64,000 bases of DNA from Siphonodentalium dalli (taxonomy: Eukaryota > Mollusca > Scaphopoda > Gadilida > Siphonodentaliidae), in contig CP136061.1 in assembly GCA_032622095.1 (NCBI GenBank), positions 48,121,797 to 48,185,796 of the forward strand. The letters are read 5' to 3'. Below the pieces are notes generated by a model. The model saw nothing but the letters and a program-made list of their open reading frames with translations, ran no database searches and had not been told where the DNA came from. Positions 1 through 13,938 of the stretch are shown here, piece after piece; the first letter of the stretch is position 1; every line of letters begins with the position of its first letter. A program made the translations under genes and the position numbers.

Positions 1-886
1 TCACATACTAATATTTGTGACGGGGGACCTAACTCTGTTCTTTATACATATATACGCAGGTTCCAGTTAATATATGTAGATTTAATCACTATACTTTATT
101 ACCCTAAAATAGTCACTTAACCTAACTATAACCCATGCCTAGAAATAGCATTTTATGACTAACCTATAAATAGTTAGGCTGACTATGACCCATGCCCCTA
201 TAGTCATTGGATGTTCACGGCCTTTCCTCTATACTACTATCATGGGAGTACTGTTTTGGGTGTTTAACTATTTTACTAAATACTCACTCTTAACACGGAA
301 TTCAGAAGTCAAAATATTCAAATTTGACAGTTGTGTGTTGCCATAGCTGCTTATACATGAAGTGCTACTGAGAATGGAAAGTTAATAGATAAATTTGGTA
401 CCCTTTGGAGTATTTAGTAAAGCAAGTTTTAAACAAACATTCATAGCCAAATAAAAATTGAGCAAATGGCATTTCTACATGGATAATAAGAGCAGCACTG
501 GGGCGTGGCTAATTATCAGGTGAATTAATTTGAAAAAGGGTCTCAACTCATGTACAAATATTTGGACAAAAGCCAATATTGAACTAGGCCTGTATTTTGG
601 CTGAGAAACACACATACCAACTTTGGTTGAGATCAAATAATCCAAGTTGGGGTTGTCAATTGGAAACCAAAATGTTATGACATCAGGCAATTACTACATC
701 GAAAAGGGGCCGTAACTCATGTAATAAACAAGTACATCGCCAAGAGAATCCCCCACGATAGTGGCTTTCCGCTGAGGTTTATTCATTTTCCGATGAGGCT
801 TAATTTCCAAAAATGACTTAGTCTGGCCTGTGATGACTGAATAAAACATGCATGAATTCAAAATTTATTCGGTTCATATCTGTTTG
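1..886. other. Non-coding DNA, 3' side of the channel gene
   Basis: No coding exon was recognised on either strand. Positions 60-200 contain a small cluster of related words such as TGACCCATGCC and GACTAACCTA in altered order, resembling the larger word arrays elsewhere in the window. The 71-codon open frame at 475-690 has no recognisable features. Confidence 0.5.
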
Positions 887-1250
887 CTATATCAAGCCGG
901 ACAAATCACGAACAAATGACAAAGGTTGATAATTCAGACAAAATGAAAATGCAAACAACGTAATTGGGCAGTGTTTTGAAAGCATTCGTGATGGCAAACC
1001 TCCATACCAAATTTCATTCAGACCCGATAACACATGGCTGACAGATTTGCGCGCAGGGACAAAAAGACATAATTTCCAGATAAACAAATCGGATGATGGA
1101 TGTGGCCTGTCAGGTGCGCCGAAGGATTTAGTCCTGTAAAGAATGACCAAGATATAGAGTCTTAAAGTTGTTACGGACGGGCGGCACGGACGGGCGGACG
1201 GAGTCCATTTCTATATCTCCCGCCGAACTTCGTTTACGGGGGGATAATAA
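887..1250 (+). repeat. Dispersed repeat, CCAAATTTCATT type
   Basis: This segment carries the phrases ATACCAAATTTCATTCAGAC, CACATGGCTGACAGAT and TTTCCAGATAAACAAAT in the same order and orientation as the 159-bp tandem repeat at 36650-37110. It then runs into a GACGGGCGGACGGAGTCC tract and ends near TTCGTTTACGGGGGGATAA. Repeats of this layout are common in mollusc genomes; that parallel is from general knowledge, not a search. Confidence 0.6.
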
Positions 1251-1825
1251 GTGGATGGAACCCATGTTCGAATTCGAACTGTATGTTTTGCTAGGTAGTA
1301 TTTGTTACCACATTGGGTCAGAGTCATTCATGGAAGTGAATGACCTGCCAAGAGCGGAGGGTACAATCGCCCGCTCGAGGTAGGTCATTCATTCCTTCCT
1401 CCGAAAGTGGTAACCAATTTACACACCAATGGAATGTATATATACGATAGATAAGTAACCCTATTTCAACAACTTTGACACAAAACTTAGGCACAGTTTT
1501 GTGCATTCCAACCGTGGCGACAATGGACTCGCCCATAATGGTCGCCTAATTGTGGACATATCAGAAAACAACAGACAGCACGACATTCACGGTCACTCTT
1601 TACTTGGACCAATATCTCGGTCAAGCCGACAGTGTTCTTGATTACTAATAACCAGTGAGTGTACTAGATAGTATTATCAACTCTAAGTTTTTGTGGATTT
1701 TTGTAAGGATTCAATAAACTCAAGTTCAATAAGTTCATAATCAAGATTGCCTTGATTATTATCTGGACATTTCCAAGGGATAACTGCTCGTCAATGAGTA
1801 TATAGTAAAGAAAGAACTAACTTAC

Positions 1826-1999
1826 CAGTAAGTTCATAATTAAGATTGACATGATCACCATGAATACAACAAAGATGATGTAGGTCAGAATTTTATATTG
1901 CACCGTATCATCGCCATGGAATATGGCTGTAAAATCGAACTCGCCAATCATCATCACCGTCGTTTTTACTAATGCATACGGTACAGTCCTCATCGGTTC
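1826..1999 (-). CDS. TRPA1: TRPA1-like exon: pore loop and S6
   Basis: This 174-bp, 58-codon exon is bounded by a pyrimidine-rich acceptor ending TTTTTCAG and the donor GTAAGT. It starts EPMRTVPYALVKTT, runs through the pore loop MMIGEFDFTAIF and ends in the hydrophobic S6 helix ILTYIIFVVFMVIMSILIMN then LL. TRPA1 proteins have this arrangement, with a Gly plus acidic residue at the selectivity filter; here it reads G-E-F-D, close to arthropod and other invertebrate TRPA channels and unlike the G-D-I-N of vertebrate TRPA1. It continues in phase 0 from the S4-S5 exon. The next exon, expected to encode the region after S6, is not seen in 1-1825. Confidence 0.9.
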
Positions 2000-2129
2000 C
2001 TGAAAAACAAAAATGCTAAATGAAAGTGTCAATGACACTGAAGCTAATTTGGAGAGGGGGTAACAGTCACTGGACCGATAAGGAATGCGGAAAGTTTAAA
2101 TGTTTAAAGTATTTTTTGATACAACAAGT

Positions 2130-2290
2130 AAATTCCAAGATGGCTGCCGGCAGCCATGTTTTTGACTGAATATCTTTAAAATTTGATTGCTCCGATCTAG
2201 AAGTGATCTTAAACATGCCTGTATTTTTTGAAATCAGTACTGTAATAAACGTCGGCTGGAGGTTGTGCCGATTGATTCAAATGTGAAATC
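2130..2290 (+). repeat. Dispersed repeat with GGCTGCCGGCAGCC palindrome (copy 1)
   Basis: It begins CCAAGATGGCTGCCGGCAGC and continues through AAGTGATC, CATGCCTG and GTGCCGATTGATTCAAAT. Copies with the same order of phrases are at 8917-9080 and, partially, at 44203-44320. The first line contains the perfect palindrome GGCTGCCGGCAGCC. Confidence 0.65.
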
Positions 2291-3723
2291 CAAAATTTTC
2301 CAATCAACATATTTATCAAAAATTATTAATGAAACATTAAGATATTGGAATTATATCACTTCATTTTGTACTATACTTACCTGTTGCATCAATTCTGATT
2401 ACGGTATGCCCATATTAGTGACTAGAGAACAATATTTATATAATTAGGTGAGACCATTATGATTATTATATACCGGTATATGCAGCCCAGCTGTGTAACT
2501 ATTAAGTTGGCTGGTTTTAAGGGGGAGACGCATGTTTGAACAAAATTTGTTATTTTTTGGGTGGGTCATGTAATTTGGTAATATCTTGATAAATCCACAA
2601 CCGTACACAATGGAACTTCACAGGGATGTAGAACACATATTGAAGAATTCATACCATTTATTGAAAATTTTGAAATATGAACATCGTGAGTAATTAAGAG
2701 AGATTTGTAACATTTTATAATAAGTTCACTTAGGTACCGATAACTTTTATCAACTTCCACATGCATCGTTAAACACTGGTGACAGATGTAGCATATCATA
2801 TATGTTTTCCATGAGAGGAGTCGTCTTTCTGCAGAAGAAGGAACACCATTCTATAAATGAAGTCGAATTATGAGTACACTATTCTGAAAAATGGCAATAA
2901 TAAGGCAGACATTTGCAATTGGGACTCCATACAGGATGGACAAATAATAAATCATTTGAACTTGTAAAAAAGCCAACAGTCTGTATATTTCGATATTAAA
3001 TGGCAACAATCATAATAAAATACAATTATATATGTATCAATTTATTATTATTAAATTATAATTAATTTAATAAGTAATTATTATTTATTATTGAATTTTC
3101 AATTTATTTACTGTTTTGCAGAAATCTCAAAAGATAGTTCTCTTATCCAGCTTTTCTATGCATACTATCTCTCAATATATGATATATTATTACCACTTTA
3201 TAGGGCGTTCTCTAGGCCATTGATAATGTTTTTCGGGGCGTTCCAAATAGCGTATTGTTACCAAAACAGCGGGCCGCGGGCCGATAATGAGAAGCCTAGT
3301 TCAATATCGGCCCGCCGCCCGGAAACTATAGATCTCGTTTATTATCGCGAGAGTTACGTCCCTTCAACTTCCGATCTGGCGTGGTTATTTCAAGAAAATA
3401 ATGGGAAGATGTATCCGATTTCCTCGACACTATAATGGTTTTATGATTGGAATTCACGCTATATGATTGAATTATTGTATCAAGCGTAAGTATGCATTGA
3501 TAATTTTAGCTGTCAACCTCTCATTGGTTGTTACTCGTCTCCAATGAGCACTGGGTTTTCCCCAGTCCTATTTAAATAGCGAGACTCCGTCAGTCCTTGT
3601 CAGCTGACAAGTCAAATGGTATCAAATTTAAATGTTCTTGAAAATATTTCTCTCTTAATCTACTTCATTATTCCACTAAATCCTCAAATGGGTCAAATGT
3701 CCAAAACTGTGGTAATAATAGTA
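2291..3723. other. TRPA1 intron, no recognised gene
   Basis: AT-rich intron sequence. The 114-codon frame at 3091-3435 shows no domain; its GC-rich middle is a short imperfect inverted stretch around 3265-3325 (GCGGGCCGCGGGCCGAT against ATCGGCCCGCCGCCCGG). Nothing else was recognised. Confidence 0.45.
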
Positions 3724-3897
3724 ATAACATGATTTCATCGGGCATTATGGTTTATTAACGGCCCTCTGGAATGATTAACAGCCCTCGGGCCTATTAGCGT
3801 CCCTCGACTTCGTCTCGGGCCGCTAATAGGCCCTTGGGCTGTTAATCATTCCAGCCGGGCCGTTAATAAACCATAACGCCCTCAAAAATCATGTTAT
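3724..3897. mobile_element. Hairpin (foldback) element, about 174 bp
   Basis: The left arm ATAACATGATTTCATCGGGC continuing to TTATTAACGGCCC is mirrored by the right arm GGGCCGTTAATAAACC running to AATCATGTTAT. The interior repeats GGCCTATTAGCG and CGCTAATAGGCC around a GACTTCGTC turn. It is a non-coding MITE-like foldback within a TRPA1 intron. No clear target duplication beyond TA/AT bases could be set. Confidence 0.75.
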
Positions 3898-5160
3898 TGT
3901 TATATTGTCATTGATATCATACTTAACTGAATTGACCAAATAAATACACATGAATAAAGCATAAATGTTGCTTCTGACATTCTGTGGTTTTATCCCAGGA
4001 CTGAGGTATCACAATGATGGAAAGTATTCCCACTATATCAATGTCACTATGCCGTTAAATATTGGTTTATGCTAATATGGTTTCACTCTGTTCCGTTTAG
4101 ACATTCTGCCCTTTTCCGTTAAGATATATGGCCAGAGTCCCAAAAGACATTTTTTGCAAAAGTCCACACTACAGTACATCATTTAAATGAATTAATCATG
4201 CACAGAAGGTACAGGGACAACGAGAATGAAACACGTAGTAGTCAGTGGATTAAGTAATATGTGGTTACTAACTAAGTGAGTTACAATTTGCTAACTCTTG
4301 GGAACAGAGAATACTACTAGGGATATATGTAAAACAAAATTACCATATGTGGTTGCCATTTTGGAAGCCATCTTGAGTAATGTTGTCTTAAAACACATTA
4401 GTGTGAGGCATTTAAGACAGACCAAAAACAATAAACATCTTTGATACCAAAGATAGTCCCATTTACTTGAATAAATGGTCCAGACTCGAAAAGTTAATTT
4501 TTGCCAATTTTGATGTCAAGTTTGTGATAAAAAAATCCAATAATTCTGGCAATGTCATTGTCATTTTCAGACAAAGTGACAATTTTTGTTGATTGAGTTC
4601 AAATATTCGTAATTAATTGTATGCCTCACTTAATTTGCACAGTTCTGTCAATTTCTTGTTAAAATATGATTAGAATCCTAACGGTGATTTTCGTTGAAAT
4701 TTCATACCGAGTTCTGTATAGTCGAATTATTGAGGGATCGGAAGGGACTGGAATCACACGAATGGCATATTTCATTGCTCTAATGATCAGTTAACACGGA
4801 CAATACAAACTAAAGTCACATCTCCAAACCAGTTCCATACAGCAGAACCTGATCTAGAAGATATTAGTGAAAAAACGTCAAATTTCCTCTTTCAGTTGCC
4901 ATTTTGACACTCCGTCTTGGACGGGGAGTTCCAGTTTTACCCTAAAAATGTGGCATCGTATCTCTCACAGTCATACCTACTTATATGACTAATTTTAATT
5001 CGCATATTTCATGGTAGGATTAATTGCGATATTGAATAACTTATTTAATCACGAAACGCTCTTTAAATTTGGAAAACCCCTTAGAAGAGGGGTTAAAGTT
5101 AAATTTCAGCGTGGCTCCATATCTGATATCAATAAGTGTGTGAATATGTACATATGTGCA
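3898..5160. other. TRPA1 intron, no recognised gene
   Basis: Ordinary AT-rich sequence. Positions 4440-4960 show scattered phrases of the kind found in dispersed repeats (for example CCATTTTGACACTCCG), but no copy elsewhere in the window could be aligned with confidence. Confidence 0.4.
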
Positions 5161-6860
5161 AAGTTTCATGCTTTAGTCACAATTTGAACAATTGCCTTGA
5201 AATGTTTACTTAATCTACTCCACTATACAGGTATGTGGCGGTGTCGGTGTCGGTGTGCCATGGGCAGAGTACGAACGGATATATATATACTGTCGGTGTC
5301 GGTGTGTCCTGGATTGAGTACACTTACGTGTATACATAAAGCACACCGTATATACGGGCATGTGTCGGTGTGCCCTGGGCAGTGTATAAACGAATATATA
5401 TGTATACTAGCCGATGAGCCCGACGTTGTCCGGGCTATTCAAAAACCAAATTTCAAGTCGATAGCTCCACCCGTTTCCGAGATCTGGTCTGCGCATGCGC
5501 GAAGCTGGCGTCGCATGGGCTCGGCGACCCGATAAGATTCGTATCCGGGGCAAGATACATTCACATACCAAATTTCAAGTCGATAGCTCCACCCGTTTCC
5601 GAGATCTCGTCTGCGCATGCGCGAAGCTGGCGTCGCACGGGCTCGGCGACCCGATAAAATTCGTATCCGGGGCAAGATACATTCACATAGCAAATTTCCA
5701 GTCGATAGCTCCACCCGTTTCCGAGATCTCGTCTGCGCATGCGCGAAGCGGGTGCCGCACGGGCTCGCCAACACGACAACGACGAACGCCTGGTCAAACT
5801 ACACACACGTACCAAGTTTCATGCTTTAGTCACAATTTGAACAATTGCCTTGAAATGTTTACTTAATCTACTCCACTATACAGGTATGTGGCGGTGTCGG
5901 TGTCGGGGTGCCATGGGCAGAGTACGAACGGATATATATATACTGTCGGTGTCGGTGTGTCCTGGATTGAGTACACTTACGTGTATACATAAAGCACACC
6001 GTATATACGGGCATGTGTCGGTGTCGGTGTTCCCTGGGCAGTGTATAAACGAATATATATGTATACTAGCCGATGAGCCCGACGTTGTCCGGGCTATTCA
6101 AAAACCAAATTTCAAGTCGATAGCTCCACCCGTTTCCGAGATCTGGTCTGCGCATGCGCGAAGCTGGCGTCGCACGGGTTCGGCGACCCGATAAGATTCG
6201 TATCCGGGGCAAGATACATTCACATACCAAATTTCAAGTCGATAGCTCCACCCGTTTCCGAGATATCGTCTGCGCATGCGCGAAGCTGGCGTCGCACGGG
6301 CTCGGCGACCCGATAAAATTCGTATCCGGGGCAAGATACATTCACATAGCAAATTTCCAGTCGATAGCTCCACCCGTTTCCGAGATTTCGTCTGCGCATG
6401 CGCGAAGCGGGTGCCGCACGCGCTCGCCAATACGACAACGACGACCGCCTGGTCAAACTACACACACGTACCAAGTTTCAAGTCGATAGCTCCACCCGTT
6501 TCCGAGATCTGGTCTGCGCATGCGCGAAGCTGGCGTCGCACGGGCTCGGCGACCCGATAAGATTCGTATCCGGGGCAAGATACATTCACATAGCAAATTT
6601 CAAGTCGATAGCTCCACCCGTTTCCGATATCTCGTCTGCGCATGCGCGAAGCTGGTGTCGCACGGACTCGGCGACCCGATAAAATTCGTATCCGGTGCAA
6701 GATACATTCACGTAGCAAATTTCAAGTCGATTCCGAGATCTCGTCTGCGCATGCGCTGCACGGGCGCCGCACGGGCTCGCCAATACGACAACGTCCACCG
6801 CCTGGTCAAACTACACACACGTACCAAGTTTCGCCCCGATCGGTCGAGAATCGTAGATTT
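5161..6860 (+). repeat. Higher-order satellite: AAB units of about 122 bp inside a 655-bp repeat
   Basis: A roughly 122-bp subunit starting CAAATTTCAAGTCGATAGCT and containing TCTGCGCATGCGCGAAGC recurs nine times. Two subunit types exist: A ends AAGATACATTCACATA and B ends CAAACTACACACACGTACC. They run AAB, AAB, AAB. Between the first and second, and before the first, lies a roughly 280-bp unique block starting TTTCATGCTTTAGTCACAAT, so the large repeat starts at 5161 and 5814. The array ends at GCCCCGATCGGTCGAGAATC. Open frames of 70-123 codons on both strands are by-products of the repeat and shift by 122 bp from one to the next. Confidence 0.9.
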
Positions 6861-6868
6861 GTATAAAT

Positions 6869-8916
<2,048 letters not shown>

Positions 8917-9240
8917 AAATCCAAGATGGCTGCCGGCAGCCATGGTTTTCATCGAAAATCATTAAAGATCGATAGCTCCCATCCATAAGTGATCCTATTA
9001 CATGCCTGCACATTTTAAAAACAATTCTCAAATAAATATGGGATGCAGATGTGCCAATGAATTCAAATTTTGTAAAAACATTTGACACCCATCTAGGGGT
9101 CACGACGACGATACAATTATGGAGTTTGGTGACGATCGGATGAGGGCTGTGGTCGGTATGGTGTGCTAAAGGAAACTGTTGATGTGTGTACGTATGGGCG
9201 GACGATGGACGCCAACCCATGGTATAGCCAACAACGTATA
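8917..9240 (+). repeat. Dispersed repeat with GGCTGCCGGCAGCC palindrome (copy 2)
   Basis: It repeats the 2130-2290 phrases: AATCCAAGATGGCTGCCGGC, AAGTGATCC, CATGCCTGCAC and GTGCCAATGAATTCAAATTT. It then continues into a CAGTTTGGTGACGATCGGATG-like unit and a GGGCGGACGATGGACGCC tract. The 125-codon minus-strand frame across it is a repeat by-product. Confidence 0.6.
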
Positions 9241-10223
9241 TCATCATAAATGAGCACTCAGCTTCACTTAAGTTGTCATATTTTAAAACCACATACCTGT
9301 AAAGTATGGTTTCTTGTTTAAGAAAGTAAACCGTTCTAACAACTAGCCATCATTGTTTTGATAAGTTTGATTTTCGATAAATTGTTATTCATACAGACGA
9401 GGAATGGCTGATTAAGGGTTTCGTGGAGATCTGGTGATAATTTGAGAGATGATTGCTGACTATAGTCTTTAAACTTTTTGGCCAAAATGTTTGGTCAAAT
9501 GAATTTTTTTTTGACCATTTTCCAAAAAAACATGCGGTCAATTTGGTCACCGACTGTGTGAAACCTGTTAAGAAGTTGCCACTGAATATAGTTTAAACCT
9601 TTCTTCACTAAATAGATTATCCCACCTATTTAACCCTTTCTATAATAAATACTAATCGACGGGTCCTGTACCAATACATTCCCACCACCCATGTTGCATG
9701 AACTACCCCACCCCCTCACATGAAATTATAAGGACCACCAAACGTGGCACCATCTACATCTACAAATTTATACTTATATGCGATATAATATGGGGAGAGG
9801 AGCTTTATAATCTAAGTTGCATAACTTGTGCTCCAATCCCCAGTGATTACTCCCTCATCTTTCATTACTTCATCATTATTAAATTGTCAATATTGTATAT
9901 ATTGGGAGACACAATAAATATGTTACAAACAAAAAAACTAATCGACGGGTAGTTCCCATTTAATTAGGAAATGTTCAAATAAATACATTTAGGGAGATAG
10001 TTTCCTCATACAGAGGCTTATTTGATTCAAAGGAGCTGTTGGTGACGGTTTAAGGACATTATTCTCCATGGCGTAATTAACAGATCACCAGAGAATGGGT
10101 ATCTGTCCTGCGTCTCACTCTTAAGCATTAACATACGGTCAAGTGATAATCTAGTCTCAGGATTCTTGAGATACAGCGTACAATTTTAGAGGTGGACTTA
10201 CTTATTTCGATTTGTTTACTTAC
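9241..10223. other. TRPA1 intron, with a possible short MITE
   Basis: Around 9470-9560 a pair of GGCCAAAATGTTTGGTCAAA and GACCATTTTCCAAAAAAAC stretches, followed by GTGTGAAACCTG, resembles 23945-24055, where the same layout ends GTGAACCCTGA. The match is short and degenerate. Nothing else was recognised. Confidence 0.35.
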
Positions 10224-10424
10224 CTGATCACTGAGCAGAAGGTGGTATACAAGACCGAAGGCAATGATGAACAACATGAATACAATGGAGAATTGAAGGA
10301 AGGTGGCGAGAATGGTTGTAAACATCACCACGTAGATACCAAGTTGCGGAAACATCTGGATAAACAACACAAGGTTAATCCATGCTAGGAATATGGCAAC
10401 TGCGCCCAATTGCCACTGCCATGC
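10224..10424 (-). CDS. TRPA1: TRPA1-like exon: S4, S4-S5 linker and S5
   Basis: This 201-bp, 67-codon exon lies between the acceptor TTTTACAG and the donor GTAAGTAAAC. It begins AWQWQLGAVAIFLAWINLVL, matching the TRPA1 region where a tryptophan-rich start leads into S4. It continues through the linker FPQLGIYVVMF into S5, which ends IIAFGLVYHLLLSDQ. The AFGL motif in S5 is characteristic of TRPA1. Both ends are phase 0, so it joins directly to the S3 exon and to the pore exon. Confidence 0.9.
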
Positions 10425-11031
10425 CTGTAAAATTATAATAATAACTAGGCTTCAAATTCCCGGTGGTAAATTTTGATAATTCCATATATACCGTTGATAA
10501 TTATTCTCGTTTTACATAGATTGCGCTTCACCACTCCCAATTCCTTCGTCTCTCTTCCTATTCCTTGCGTTGTTGCCTACTTGCATCTTTTGATTTTCGT
10601 ACGTACCCCTCTTCCAAATTATAGACATTATATATCAATGTATCAGAATGCAGACAAAACGATTGAATGCACAATTATTCACACCATTTCTCTTCATCAC
10701 AACCGTTGATCTGATCCACACAAAAGATACAAGTCATTATGTCACACGTACTGAGTCGTGATGGCACAATACATGGGTTGTTTATTATGACACAGGTTCC
10801 GAGTCGTGATGGCACATTAGGTGGATGGTTTATAGTGATAAGAGGGTTTCGGTAAGAGCAATCCATATCACCAGTTAACAACGTTATACGCTACCAGTAG
10901 TACCCATTACACTATAAAACATGAGAAAATCGCATTAAAATCACGCGAGAATACTTCTTACCACATCCACTCTTGAAAATTAAAAAATCTCGATTCGCGA
11001 GTACAAACCCGAAAATGTCAGCGTTCTACAT

Positions 11032-11255
11032 TTAGCGGTTTGTGAGATATAAGGATACCGTTGCACTTGGACGAAGAATATAACTAGAGGTCTGATTCCA
11101 CGAATTCAGATATCCTTCCATGGTATCGACATCCAATGGGTTTAATGTATGTTTTGGTGTGTACCACTTCATATGAAGGTGAGCTGATGCTTCGTGATCT
11201 GCTGTTAAGACTTGAATAGATTGACAATTCGACATGTAATTAAATCCTCCTGTCG
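11032..11255 (-). pseudogene. C-terminal fragment of an unidentified protein, cut by a LINE insertion
   Basis: An open frame of about 74 codons on the minus strand ends at a stop at 11032 and is cut at about 11255, where the plus-strand LINE begins. It includes MKWYTPKHTLNPLDVDTMEG and ends SLYLTNR. It is not a LINE protein and not the channel gene. A loose resemblance in style to parvovirus-type capsid carboxy ends was considered but cannot be supported without a search. The corresponding upstream part might lie beyond the LINE at about 16480-16580, where another short minus-strand frame is open. I do not assign a function. Confidence 0.3.
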
Positions 11256-11260
11256 CCGCA

Positions 11261-13841
11261 TTGAAAGTATGTAAGCCGAAAGCACGAAAAAAGAATAATA
11301 AACCATGGTTTAATTCGGCATGCTGGAAAGCGCGTAAAGAATACCGTAAATCCAAGAGATGTCACAAGCGAAAGCAAAACAATAGTTCAAGACAACTGAT
11401 GCTTGAAATGAGTAGGGGATACAAACGAGAAATGGACAATGCAATAGCAATACATAGGGAGAATATCACACGTGAATTATCAAAACTAAAAATAGAAAAT
11501 TCAAGAAAATTTGGTCTAAACTTAATAAGCGAGATATACATGTAGTATCAAATAACTCAGTTGACATAGACAAATTTGAAGAACATTTCCGATTACTTAA
11601 TTCTGAATCAACCACAGATGACTTAGATACATGTATGAACATTGAGACAAGTAACACAAACGACCAACTAAATCGACCAATAAACAAAGAAGAAGTCATG
11701 TTAGCTATCAAGAGTTTAAAAAACAATAAGTCCCCTGGCGATGACGGAATAAAAAATGAATATATCAAGGCATCCTCCGACACCCTTATCGACATATATT
11801 GTAAAATATTTAATTTAGTTTTCGAATCAGGCTGTGTACCAGACATATGGGGAATTGGAACTATCATTCCGCTCTATAAGAAGAAAGGTAACAAGGGAGA
11901 TCCAAAAAACTATAGACCTATCACTCTTTTGAGCTGCTTTGGCAAATTGTTTACGAAGATTCTTTCGAATAGATTCTATTCCTATATTGAAGAAAATGAG
12001 GTTCTCCTTGAGAACCAGGCGGGTTTTAGAAAAGGCTATTCAACAACATATAACATATTTGTTTTACATATGTTAACGGAAATTACAAAGGCACTTAATA
12101 TGAATATTTATTGCGCATTCATTGATTTCGATAGCATTTGATAGGGTATTGAGGAAAGGGCTATGGCACAAACTCCTGAGTAATGGCGTAAACGGAAAGC
12201 TACTCGCGGTTGTTAGAAACATGTACACAAACATTAAGTCGAAAGTTCGTATGGGTAATACAACATCCGATTGTGTCCCATGTTTGTCTGGCGTACGACA
12301 GGGTGATAACCTATCACCCCTGCTTTTTTCACTTTACCTAAATGATCTTGAGGATTTTCTCAACTCGGACGGTCTCCGAGGTTTGTCCAAAATGTCACGG
12401 GATATAGAAACCCATTTGCAGACATATGTCAAACTATTCATTATTTTATACGCAGATGACACCGTACTTATGGCTGAAACACCGTTACATTTGCAGAAAG
12501 CACTTGGTAGCTTCCAAAGGTATTGCGAGAAGTGGAAGTTAAATGTCAACATTGAGAAAACCAAAATACTGTTGATTTCTAAACGAAGCTTGCCTAAAAA
12601 TAGGACATTTACATACAAAGGTCACAAAATTGAAGTAGTCAAGAACTTTAACTATCTTGGAATTATTCATACAAAATCAGGGTCGTACTCGGGTGCAAAA
12701 AAGACTTTGCTGAATAAAGCAACTAAGGCAATGTATTCCATTATTTCAAAATCGAGAACACACTGTTTGTCAATTAATAATAACTTTGAATTGTTTAACG
12801 CACAAGTGTTACCAATCATGCTGTATTGTTGCGAGGTATGGGGATCAGGGAATAATGATATGTTTGAAGTTATACACAGAACATGTATAAGACTTTGCTG
12901 AATAAAGCAACTAAGGCAATGTATTCCATTATTTCAAAATCGAGAACACACTGTTTGTCAATTAATAATAACTTTGAATTGTTTAACGCACAAGTGTTAC
13001 CAATCATGCTGTATTGTTGCGAGGTATGGGGATCAGGGAATAATGATATGTTTGAAGTTATACACAGAACATGTATAAGACATGTTCTCCATCTGAGGTC
13101 GTCTACCCCCAATTATATGCTATATGGCGAGAGCGGTATGCTGCCTATTGAATACACAATCAACTTGCGTATTGTGAAATATTGGATGAAAATTAAGAAT
13201 ATGAACCAGAACAGATTTTGCAAACTTTTGTATTTACTATCCCTGGAAGTATGCGATGCTTCGTCAGTGAAATTTCAGTGGATAGAAAAAATAAAGAACA
13301 TCCTAACAGATTGTGGACAGATTCATCTGTGGAACATGGAGAATATTTCATGTCCAGAAAAATTAACACCATATTTCAAATGCAGTTTAAATAGTAAATT
13401 CCGAACCATCTGGTTATCTGATATAGAAAATTATAGCAGAGGTAACATTTATAAGATTTTTAAACATGATATACATTTCGAAAGATACCTGAGCTGTTTG
13501 GATACAAAGAATAGAATAACTCTCTGTCAATTCCGAACTAGTAACCACCATCTGCCATAATAGAGAACAGACGTTGGAACGAAACAACTGTACTTCGTAG
13601 ACTGTGTCCCCTGTGTCATAAACGTCAACTTGGAGATGAAATGCATTATTTGATGGAATGTGAATGTTTAGATGAGGCTAGAAATCGGTTCATGCTTAAG
13701 AAATTTGCAAGTATAGAACACGCGACTATTGATATTCTAGACGACATACTAAATTTGAAAGACGTAGTTTCCTTACGAAGACTCTGCTCTTTTATCCGAC
13801 TGATTAACCTTAAGTTGGATGCCAGTGATTATAGTACATAG
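11261..13841 (+). pseudogene. LINE reverse-transcriptase ORF, frameshifted
   Basis: The order of blocks is: a basic linker (KPWFNSACWKARKEYRKS) at 11261-11545, then RT fingers/palm (KSLKNNKSPGDDGIKNEYIK; GDPKNYRPITLLSCFGKLFT; NQAGFRKGYSTTYNIF) at 11635-12141. A further palm block with SGVRQGDNLSPLLF and the catalytic YADD box follows at 12122-12901. A C-terminal part runs 12883-13560, and a zinc-knuckle-like end (HYLMECECLDEARNRF) runs 13641-13841. Breaks lie at about 11545-11575, 12135, 12889 and 13560. The break at 12889 is caused by a 188-bp tandem duplication. RT copies RNA into DNA at a nicked target; this copy cannot be active. Confidence 0.9.
12701..13083 (+). repeat. 188-bp tandem duplication inside the LINE ORF
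   Basis: The block starting AAGACTTTGCTGAATAAAGC at 12701 is repeated at 12889 and ends at ACATGTATAAGAC near 13083. I see no differences between the copies. Because 188 is not a multiple of three, the reading frame changes at the second copy, which is why the C-terminal ORF lies in another frame. Confidence 0.92.
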
Positions 13842-13922
13842 CTGTGGTTGTTGTTGTTTTAGTTGTTGTTGTTGTTGTGAATGGTTGTGATGATGATGAC
13901 GATGAAACGATTAAGATGGCGA

Positions 13923-13938
13923 CCACATGATAAGTGTT
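13923..13938. repeat. Target-site duplication, left copy
   Basis: CCACATGATAAGTGTT is identical to the 16 bases at 16129-16144 and flanks the minus-strand LINE. It marks the insertion point within the 3' tail of the plus-strand LINE. Confidence 0.92.

Noticed and set aside
11032-11355. Reading the whole 107-codon minus-strand frame as one protein
   Set aside because: Its first third is the antisense of the LINE linker region; only the part from about 11255 down is independent sequence.
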